The notes under the pieces were generated by a model. That model ran no database searches. It saw nothing but the letters and a program-made list of their open reading frames with translations, and was not told the origin of the DNA. 5,279 nt of DNA from Hymenobacter sp. (GTDB taxonomy: Bacteria; Bacteroidota; Bacteroidia; Cytophagales; Hymenobacteraceae). The position numbers and the translations under genes were made by a program. The stretch covers positions 1-5,279 of the forward strand of contig JANYFQ010000230.1 of assembly GCA_025362615.1 (NCBI GenBank), written 5' to 3'. Numbering within the stretch: position 1 is the stretch's first letter; each line of letters starts with the position of its first letter. Below, one piece after another: positions 1 through 5,279 of this stretch.

Positions 1-26
1 TTTTCACTCGCCTTCCCGCCCCGCCC

Positions 27-620
27 ATGTTGCCCCCGGCCCCGCCCTTGCCCGACGAAACCCATAATCCCTGGCAAACCCTGGCCTCGGAAGTGAAATA
101 CCACAACCCCTGGATATCGGTCCGCGAAGACCGGGTGCTGAACCCCGGCGGCGGGCGCGGCATCTACGGCGTGGTCACGATGAAGAACAAAGCCCTTGGC
201 ATTGTGCCGGTTGATGCCGACGGCAACACCTGGCTCGTGGGCCAGTACCGCTACCCGCTGCGCGAATACAGCTGGGAAATTCCGATGGGCGGCGGCCCCG
301 TCGAGCTGGACGTGCTGGCCTCGGCCCAGCGCGAGCTGCGCGAAGAAACCGGCCTCACCGCCACCCGCTGGACGCGCATCGCCCGCCTGCACACCTCCAA
401 CTCCGTCACCGACGAAGAAGGCTTCGTTTTCCTGGCCGAAAACCTGACAATGGGCGAAATCGAACCCGAAGAAACCGAAGCTCTCTACCTCTGGAAACTG
501 CCCCTGGCCCAGGCCGTGCAAATGGCAATGGACGACCGCATCACCGATGCCATCAGTGTGGCTGGCCTGCTCAAGGCCGAGCGGATTCTGGCGTTGCGCC
601 TGGCGAGGAATGAGGAATGA
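27..620 (+). CDS. Nudix hydrolase (ADP-ribose pyrophosphatase-like)
   Basis: Nudix enzymes hydrolyse nucleoside diphosphates linked to another group (X), using divalent metal, in the cytoplasm. The Nudix helix lies at residues 88-110, running from MGGGP to RELREETGL. The metal-binding glutamates of the REUXEE core (E103, E106, E107) are all present. The usual Glu eight residues before the core Arg is Leu (L94), with a Glu next to it (E93). The N-terminal part (NPWISVREDRVLNPGG, 27-42) and the SNSVTDEEGFVF stretch (124-135) resemble ADP-ribose/sugar-nucleotide pyrophosphatases, but the substrate cannot be read from sequence. The length of 197 aa is normal for this group. The ATG at 27 gives a 13-residue Pro-rich leader before the conserved NPW. 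The frame stays open to the window edge and no Shine-Dalgarno is visible, so an upstream start is not excluded. The stop overlaps the start of the acyltransferase gene. Confidence 0.9.
   Translation: MLPPAPPLPDETHNPWQTLASEVKYHNPWISVREDRVLNPGGGRGIYGVVTMKNKALGIVPVDADGNTWLVGQYRYPLREYSWEIPMGGGPVELDVLASAQRELREETGLTATRWTRIARLHTSNSVTDEEGFVFLAENLTMGEIEPEETEALYLWKLPLAQAVQMAMDDRITDAISVAGLLKAERILALRLARNEE
605..618 (+). promoter_or_regulatory. duplicated ribosome binding site at the Nudix/acyltransferase junction
   Basis: The 7-mer GAGGAAT occurs twice in perfect tandem (605-611 and 612-618). Each copy carries a GAGG purine core. The first copy sits at a normal Shine-Dalgarno distance from the ATG at 617; the second is too close to serve that start. 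Each copy is also followed by G, so ATG occurs at both 610 and 617. The ATG at 610 opens only a 7-codon frame (MRNEAKP, stop at 631-633). This is the clearest Shine-Dalgarno-like site in the window and supports translational coupling of the two genes. That it functions is inference. Confidence 0.5.
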
Positions 621-1405
621 AGCGAAGCCCTAACTTTGCGCCCATGCCGCACGCCATCCGTTCCATCAAGCAAGGGCTGTACACCGCCTGGGCCGTGTGG
701 TGGTTCATCGTCCCGTTTTTGCTCATTTTACCAGCGCAGTGGGCGTTTAGCAAGTGGCGCGGCGGGGGCGGCCCGTGGGTACACGCCCTCAACCGCTTCT
801 GGTCCACGTTTTCGATTGCTTTGTGGGGGATGCCCGTGGAAGTGGTGCGCGCGGCCCCCGGCCCGTTGCCCCGGCCCTGCGTGTACGTGTCCAACCACGG
901 CTCGTACATCGACATCATGCTGTTGTTCAAAACCATACCGGGGTTCTTGAACATGATGGGCAAGGCTTCGCTGGCCCGCGTGCCGGTGTGGGGGCCGCTT
1001 TTTGGCAACGTCTATATCACCGTGGACCGCAGCAGCGCTGTGAGCCGGGGCCGCGCCCTGATAGCTGCCCGCCGGGCGCTGGCCGCCGGCCAAAGCATCG
1101 CCATTTTCCCCGAAGGCCGCATTTCGCCCCGGCCGGGGGCCGAGCTGCTGCCATTTCAGGACGGCGCTTTTCTGCTCGCCATCGAAGCCGGCGTACCCCT
1201 GGTGCCGGTGTGTATGCCCCTGAACCATATGTTTATGCCCGACGTGGCCGGCAAGCTGCGGGTGCGCTACCACCGCCTGAAAATCGTCTTCCACACCCCC
1301 ATCGATACCACCGGCCTCACGGCGGCCGACGTGCCCGCCCTCAAAGCCCAGGTTTTGGGGTTGATTGCAGGCGATTTTTTGCTCGAAGGAGCCGTGAAAC
1401 CCTGA
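617..1405 (+). CDS. plsC: 1-acyl-sn-glycerol-3-phosphate acyltransferase (PlsC family)
   Basis: Members transfer an acyl chain to lysophosphatidic acid to make phosphatidic acid, the precursor of membrane phospholipids, at the inner face of the cytoplasmic membrane. All four LPLAT motifs are visible: NHGSYID with the catalytic H94-X4-D99 pair; VYITVDRSS (132-140), which holds the D-R of motif II; FPEGR (164-168), the phosphate-binding motif III; and VPLVPV (193-198), motif IV. A hydrophobic segment at about 26-44 is a likely membrane anchor. The length of 262 aa is typical. The ATG at 617 lies in an ATGA overlap with the Nudix stop and is preceded by GAGG; the ATG at 644 (M10) is a weaker alternative. 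Bacteroidota often carry several PlsC-like paralogues, and some use other lyso-lipids such as lyso-ornithine lipid, so the exact acceptor is uncertain. No functional link between the Nudix enzyme and lipid synthesis is evident beyond the overlap. Confidence 0.9.
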   Translation: MKRSPNFAPMPHAIRSIKQGLYTAWAVWWFIVPFLLILPAQWAFSKWRGGGGPWVHALNRFWSTFSIALWGMPVEVVRAAPGPLPRPCVYVSNHGSYIDIMLLFKTIPGFLNMMGKASLARVPVWGPLFGNVYITVDRSSAVSRGRALIAARRALAAGQSIAIFPEGRISPRPGAELLPFQDGAFLLAIEAGVPLVPVCMPLNHMFMPDVAGKLRVRYHRLKIVFHTPIDTTGLTAADVPALKAQVLGLIAGDFLLEGAVKP

Positions 1406-1406
1406 A

Positions 1407-1533
1407 TCACTGATTTTGAACTGAGTAACCGTGATAGCGCTGATTGAGTCACTGATTTTTAGGCTGATTAACCGTAATTGCACTGATTGAAGCACTGACT
1501 TTCGGCTTATTAACCGTAAGTGCGTTGATTAAA
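1407..1533. repeat. three degenerate 42-43 bp tandem repeats
   Basis: Three head-to-tail units cover 1407-1448, 1449-1491 and 1492-1533, starting two bases after the acyltransferase stop. Each has the same internal order: a YCACTGAYTTT-like start, a middle CTGAKTAACCGT or TTATTAACCGT block, and a CTGATTGA or TTGATTAA end. Units 1 and 2 match at about 34 of 43 positions by hand alignment with one gap; unit 3 is more diverged. The core TAACCGT is kept in all three. The array is less GC-rich than the flanking genes. It encodes no plausible protein on either strand, and I see no strong hairpin with a T-run, so a terminator role is not supported. Confidence 0.75.
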
Positions 1534-1580
1534 CTGGCCGGCTGACGCTGCTGGTTGCGCTGGGCAGAAGAGCCTTTCAA

Positions 1581-1622
1581 CTGGGAACAAGAAACAAGAA
1601 ACCAGCAACAAGAAACAAGAAA
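1581..1622. repeat. 7-bp tandem repeat in the gatC leader
   Basis: Six contiguous heptamers precede gatC: CTGGGAA, CAAGAAA, CAAGAAA, CCAGCAA, CAAGAAA, CAAGAAA. Four are identical and two are degenerate. The array ends 7 bases before the gatC ATG, so it probably lies in the 5' untranslated region. The strand shown is purine-rich and should be unstructured, which may help ribosome access where there is no Shine-Dalgarno; this is inference. The 47 bases between this array and the 42-bp array (1534-1580) hold GC-rich sequence in which I could see no gene or clear promoter. Confidence 0.8.
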
Positions 1623-1629
1623 CTACGCT

Positions 1630-1917
1630 ATGTCCACCGACCTCAGCACCCTGCGCGGCCTGGCCCACCTGGCCCGCCTCGAATTTGACGAAACCCGCGA
1701 GCAACAAATGCTCGGCGACCTCAACAACATCCTCGATTTTATGGAGCAACTGCGCGGCGTGGACACCACCGGCGTAGAGCCGCTGGTGCATCTGAGCCAG
1801 GAAATCAACGTGTTGCGCGACGACGAGGCCCACAACACCGTTAGCCACGCCGAAGGCCTGCGCAACGCCCCGCGCTCGGACGGCGATTATTTCCGCGTCC
1901 CTAAAGTGCTTGACTAG
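1630..1917 (+). CDS. gatC: Asp-tRNA(Asn)/Glu-tRNA(Gln) amidotransferase subunit C
   Basis: GatC is the small subunit of GatCAB, which amidates Glu-tRNA(Gln) (and often Asp-tRNA(Asn)) so that Gln or Asn can be incorporated. It wraps around and stabilises the GatA-GatB interface and has no active site of its own. The 95-residue product has the expected layout: LAHLARLEFDE (11-21), a helix DLNNILDFMEQL (30-41), VDTTGVEPLVH (44-54), LRDD (62-65) and the C-terminal NAPRSDGDYFRVPKVLD (79-95). The frame is open from an upstream ATG at 1555, but that start would add 25 residues translated from the 7-bp repeat (EQETRNQQQETRN). Family members normally begin a few residues before LAHLARL, so the ATG at 1630 is chosen. 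No Shine-Dalgarno is seen. gatA and gatB are not in the window. Confidence 0.95.
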   Translation: MSTDLSTLRGLAHLARLEFDETREQQMLGDLNNILDFMEQLRGVDTTGVEPLVHLSQEINVLRDDEAHNTVSHAEGLRNAPRSDGDYFRVPKVLD

Positions 1918-4662
1918 TTGAAGCCGGCCGTTTCTGCGCGTCCGCCGCTGGTGGCGCTGCCTTCCGCCGTTCCTAACTCGTTGGGAAATTGGGTGTTGAA
2001 TTTACTGGCTGGGTTAGCGGTGGCGCTGGCCATCGGCGCTTATCTAGTGGGGCCGGGCGCTACGTTCCCAGTGTCGTTGCCGGCGCAGTTGCTGCCGGTG
2101 CCGCTCACGCTCGAAACCTTTGCCGTGGGCAATTTGGCGGTGCCGGTGCCCGTGAGCGGCTTCGTCGTGAGCCTGACGCACGACGTGGGCGGGCCATTGG
2201 TACACCCGGTGGCGGCGGGGGTTTTGCTGCTGTTTCTGGCCGTGGCCCTGGCCGGCTGGCTGGCGGTGGTAAGCACACTGGCCCGCGCACCGTTTGCCGT
2301 GGGCATGGTGCCGGTTGTTTTTCTGCTGATGTCGTTGCAGGCCGACGCGCTGGGCGTGTTTGCCGTGGGCGAACAATACTTTTTCTACCTGGCCCTGGCG
2401 GTGCTGGGCGGCACGGCCTTCGGGCTGCACACCTTTGGCACCCGCGTGCCGCTGGCGGTGCGCTGGCTGATTTTTGGGCTGCTGCTGGCCGCGCTGGGTA
2501 GCTTGATTTTCATCCGCAGCGACTGCCCAGCGGCCGATACCGCGCTGCAACTCGCGGCCTACGCCACGCCCGCCGGCGCGGTGCTGTTTGGGTTGCTGGT
2601 GCTGTGGGTGGGGCTTGAAAACGTGCGGGCGCTGCTCTGGTTCAACGGGCAAGCGCCGCTGACGGTCGGGCGGTTTGGGCTGCTGCCGTTTTTGCTGGGC
2701 ACCGGCTTCTACCTGGCGGCCCTGGCCGCCTACGTCTGGAACGGGGAGTTGCGCCTCTGGCCCACCCTCGCCCTCGACCCGTTTCTGCTGTTGCTGCCCG
2801 CCGTGCTGGCCGGTGGTCTGGGCCTGCGGCTGCGTGCTCCGAGTTACCAGGCCTGGGTGCCCTTCGGGGCCGCCCGGCAACTGTACCCGCTGCTGGTGAT
2901 GGGCGCGGCCACGGCCCTGGGCTACGCGCTGCTCACCCAAAACTCGCCGCTGCTCGACGCAGCCCGCGCCTACGCGGCGCTGCTGCTGCTGGTAGCCGGC
3001 GCGGCGTTTTTGGGCTACGTGCTGCTGAATTTTTTGCCGCTCATCCGGCAAAAGCTGCAAGTGTTTCGGGTGGTATTTGCGCCGCGCCGGGTGCCGTTTT
3101 ACGCCGTTTACCTGCTGGTTGTGGGCACCTTCGTAGTCGTGCAGGTGCGCCGGGCCAACCCCTTGCCCGACCAAGTGCGGGCCGGGCAGTTCAACCACCT
3201 CGGCGACCTGAGCCGCGCCCAAAGCGAAACCCGCCCCGACGACCTCGGCCTGGCCCTGCTGGCCGAACGCTACTACGCCGAAAGCGGCGACGTGCTCGAC
3301 CGCCACAACGCCCACGCCCAGCTCGGGCGGGCGGCGCTCTACCGGTTTCGGCAACAGCGGCAAAACGAGGTCATTGCCCTGCGCCGCGCCCTTCGGCGCC
3401 GGCCCGATGCCGGGGTGTCGCTCCGCCTCACCGGGTTGTTCAACGAGCCGCAGGATTTGTTCGATGCCCTCGACGTGCTTCGCCAAGCCCGCCGCGACCA
3501 CCCCCGCAACGCCGCCCTGGCCGCCGACCTGGCCCAGCGCTTCACCCAATCGGCCCTCACCGACTCGGTGGCGTTTTACCTCGACCGGGCCGAGGCCCTC
3601 GCCCCCGGCGCGGCCCTCAACCGCAGCAACCAACTGGCCTTTCTATTGCGCCAGCACCTGTACGCCGATGCCGCCAAACGCGGCGCGACCGCAAAAACTG
3701 ACCTCACCGAACCCGCCCTGCTGGCCAACCTGACGCTGCTGCGCCTGCTGCAAGCCGCCGCTGCCGACTCAATAGCTCGGCAAAAACAACCCGCAGCGGC
3801 CGTTGGCTCGTCTGCTGCTGTTGCACCGGCCGCACCCGATGCCGCCAGTGCCCCGGCCTTTACCGCCGCCTATTTTGCCCCCGTTGCCGACCTTGATGCC
3901 GCCACCTTTGCCGCCCTCTACCACGCCGCGCTGGCCAACGCCCGCCGCGCCGACGCGGCCCTGCTGCCGCTGCTGGTGCGCCTCGGCCAGCGCCCGGCTA
4001 ATGAGCCGTACTACGAGCAACTGGTGTTTTTGCAAGCCCTCACCCGTCACGCAGTCGGCCAGGAAATGGCCGCCCGCCAAATCCTGGCACCTCTCACGGC
4101 GGGCAGCAGCGCCACCGCGCACTACTACCAACACCTGCTGGGCCTGTGGCAGTTGCAGCAGGGCCAGTACGCCACAGCGGCAGCGCAGCTTGCCCTGGCA
4201 GCCTCCCCCGACTCTACCTTGCGCCAAACAACGCGGCTCCTGGCCCGGCAAGCAGCCACTGGCAACGCGCCACCGCCGGCCCGCTTGCCCGTCGGCGCGG
4301 CTTGGTTAGCCCAGGCCCGCAGTGCCGCTCGCCCCGCCGCCGCCGCGCTCTACCGCCGCATTGTGCAGGAAGCGCCCTTCAACGAAACCGCTATTCTCGC
4401 CGCCGCCGATTTCCACACCCGCCGCCGCGACTACACCACCGCTTACGAAGCCCTGAACACCGGCCTCACCGAAAACCCCAATTCCCCCGCGCTGTTGCGG
4501 GCCTACGTGCTGGCCGCCACCGATGCAGGCTTGACTGATTACGCCACCCAAACCCTGCCCCGCCTGCAACCCCTGCTCGCCCCCACCGACTTTGCCGCAC
4601 TCCGAAAAGAGCTGGCTACCCGTCAGGCTGCCCGCGCCGCTACCGTGGTAGGGTTTGAGTAG
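1918..4662 (+). CDS. large multi-pass membrane protein with TPR-like C-terminal domain, function unknown
   Basis: I do not recognise this 914-residue protein. The N-terminal half has about 11 hydrophobic segments, near residues 24-45, 96-120, 125-140, 153-172, 178-199, 217-234, 250-275, 284-304, 321-340, 350-376 and 392-411. Arg/Lys concentrate in alternate loops (notably 376-392, RQKLQVFRVVFAPRR), while the long loop 46-95 has none. By the positive-inside rule this gives N-in, C-out topology, placing residues 412-914 in the periplasm. That part is helical and Ala-rich, with TPR-like helix pairs at about 441-475, 530-563, 735-763 and 822-889, and an Ala/Pro low-complexity linker at about 612-650. 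The frame opens directly after the gatC TAG, and its first ATG is codon 130, inside the third membrane segment, so a non-ATG start is needed. TTG at 1918 (product MKPAV) is chosen; TTG at 1981 or GTG at 1993 are alternatives. It probably shares a transcript with gatC. Periplasmic TPR domains usually mediate protein contacts, so an envelope scaffold role is a guess. Confidence 0.8.
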   Translation: MKPAVSARPPLVALPSAVPNSLGNWVLNLLAGLAVALAIGAYLVGPGATFPVSLPAQLLPVPLTLETFAVGNLAVPVPVSGFVVSLTHDVGGPLVHPVAAGVLLLFLAVALAGWLAVVSTLARAPFAVGMVPVVFLLMSLQADALGVFAVGEQYFFYLALAVLGGTAFGLHTFGTRVPLAVRWLIFGLLLAALGSLIFIRSDCPAADTALQLAAYATPAGAVLFGLLVLWVGLENVRALLWFNGQAPLTVGRFGLLPFLLGTGFYLAALAAYVWNGELRLWPTLALDPFLLLLPAVLAGGLGLRLRAPSYQAWVPFGAARQLYPLLVMGAATALGYALLTQNSPLLDAARAYAALLLLVAGAAFLGYVLLNFLPLIRQKLQVFRVVFAPRRVPFYAVYLLVVGTFVVVQVRRANPLPDQVRAGQFNHLGDLSRAQSETRPDDLGLALLAERYYAESGDVLDRHNAHAQLGRAALYRFRQQRQNEVIALRRALRRRPDAGVSLRLTGLFNEPQDLFDALDVLRQARRDHPRNAALAADLAQRFTQSALTDSVAFYLDRAEALAPGAALNRSNQLAFLLRQHLYADAAKRGATAKTDLTEPALLANLTLLRLLQAAAADSIARQKQPAAAVGSSAAVAPAAPDAASAPAFTAAYFAPVADLDAATFAALYHAALANARRADAALLPLLVRLGQRPANEPYYEQLVFLQALTRHAVGQEMAARQILAPLTAGSSATAHYYQHLLGLWQLQQGQYATAAAQLALAASPDSTLRQTTRLLARQAATGNAPPPARLPVGAAWLAQARSAARPAAAALYRRIVQEAPFNETAILAAADFHTRRRDYTTAYEALNTGLTENPNSPALLRAYVLAATDAGLTDYATQTLPRLQPLLAPTDFAALRKELATRQAARAATVVGFE

Positions 4663-4663
4663 A

Positions 4664-4708
4664 TTTTAGGGACTTAGGTTTTAGGTACTTAATTTTTAGA
4701 TTATTAGA
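4664..4708. repeat. three degenerate 15-bp tandem repeats
   Basis: Immediately after the stop of the membrane-TPR gene lie three 15-bp units: TTTTAGGGACTTAGG (4664-4678), TTTTAGGTACTTAAT (4679-4693) and TTTTAGATTATTAGA (4694-4708). The TTTTAG start is identical in all three, and the units decay toward the 3' side. The surrounding stretch, about 4663-4746, is only about one quarter G+C, in sharp contrast with the flanking genes. No inverted repeat typical of a terminator was found. Confidence 0.65.
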
Positions 4709-4730
4709 TATATTATAAGAAAATAAGCAC

Positions 4731-4736
4731 TATAAT
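4731..4736 (+). promoter_or_regulatory. possible -10 element upstream of the ABC ATPase gene
   Basis: TATAAT occurs in the AT-rich gap, 73 bases before the ATG at 4810. It matches the general sigma-70 -10 hexamer, but no TTGACA-like box is seen at the right distance. The Bacteroidota primary-sigma pattern (TTG about 19 bases before TAnnTTTG) is also not matched. In sequence this AT-rich, a chance match is likely. Confidence 0.2.
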
Positions 4737-4750
4737 GCCACTTTAAATGC

Positions 4751-4809
4751 TTAAGCCCTAATTCACTCAGCCTGAGCCACTAAGCCTCTAGTTTACTAAG
4801 CCCTGTACT
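4751..4809. repeat. degenerate 12-16 bp repeats running into the ABC ATPase start
   Basis: Four units share an ACTAAGCC-like core: TTAAGCCCTAATTC (4751-4764), ACTCAGCCTGAGCC (4765-4778), ACTAAGCCTCTAGTTT (4779-4794) and ACTAAGCCCTGT (4795-4806). They are followed by a partial ACTA that runs into the start codon itself (ACTATG, 4807-4812). Spacing between cores is 14, 14 and 16 bases, then 12 to the partial copy. The family is distinct from the 15-bp TTTTAGG units upstream. Small palindromes fall inside it (GCTTAAGC at 4749-4756 and CTCAG-C-CTGAG at 4766-4776), but neither is long enough to call an operator. Confidence 0.6.

Positions 4810-5279
<470 letters not shown>

Noticed and set aside
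728..1495. 255-codon open frame on the - strand
   Set aside because: It is antisense to the acyltransferase and extends into the 42-bp repeats. The product is low in hydrophobic order and rich in His, Gly and Gln, with no motif; the + strand gene has all four catalytic motifs.
1407..1533. CRISPR array
   Set aside because: The three units are contiguous, diverged along their whole length and have no unique spacers; no cas gene is present.
1406..1560. Rho-independent terminator after the acyltransferase gene
   Set aside because: The repeats are direct, not inverted, and I found no GC-rich stem followed by a T-run.
1555..1629. 25-residue N-terminal extension of GatC from the ATG at 1555
   Set aside because: The extension is translated heptamer repeat (EQETRN-type), is absent from the family pattern, and would be frameshifted by any copy change. 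The ATG at 1630 gives the normal family start.
2044..3633. 529-codon open frame on the - strand
   Set aside because: It lies wholly antisense to the membrane-TPR gene, and its product is rich in Gln, His, Gly and Arg with no domain. Such frames arise as a by-product of strong G/C bias at third codon positions on the opposite strand.
1918..4662. O-antigen ligase/Wzy-type polymerase or exosortase-linked sorting substrate
   Set aside because: The membrane half shows no ligase-type motif that I can recognise, and the C-terminus (AARAATVVGFE) has no sorting motif plus hydrophobic segment plus basic tail.

Overview
The window reads as chromosomal DNA of a GC-rich member of the Bacteroidota, most like Hymenobacter or a close relative. 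This is inferred from protein style (a GatC ending in VPKVLD, the 'NPW...GIYGVV' Nudix family), from the lack of Shine-Dalgarno sequences before most genes, and from strong G/C bias at third codon positions combined with AT-rich gaps. No database search was possible, so the genus is a guess.

All five genes lie on the + strand. (1) 27-620 encodes a Nudix hydrolase. (2) It overlaps by 4 bases with a PlsC-type lysophosphatidate acyltransferase at 617-1405; the junction carries a perfect 7-bp duplication with the ribosome binding site. (3) A 224-bp gap holds three degenerate 42-43 bp tandem repeats (1407-1533) and then six 7-bp units (1581-1622), ending 7 bases before gatC. (4) gatC (1630-1917) is the small subunit of the tRNA-dependent amidotransferase. 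(5) Its TAG stop is followed at once, in the same frame, by a 914-codon gene (1918-4662) that must use a non-ATG start. It encodes a protein with about 11 membrane segments and a large TPR-like C-terminal domain predicted to face the periplasm; I do not recognise the family. (6) A 147-bp AT-rich gap holds two further families of degenerate tandem repeats. (7) A MacB/LolD-type ABC transporter ATPase starts at 4810 and is cut by the window end.

The genes do not form one obvious pathway. The Nudix/acyltransferase pair is translationally coupled, and gatC and the membrane-TPR gene are probably co-transcribed. The ABC ATPase probably begins a separate unit, with its permease downstream. I saw no RNA gene, IS element, CRISPR array, prophage or recognisable defence system. 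The points most worth following are the unrecognised membrane-TPR protein with its start arrangement, and the fact that both intergenic gaps are largely built from short degenerate tandem repeats, four different families in all.
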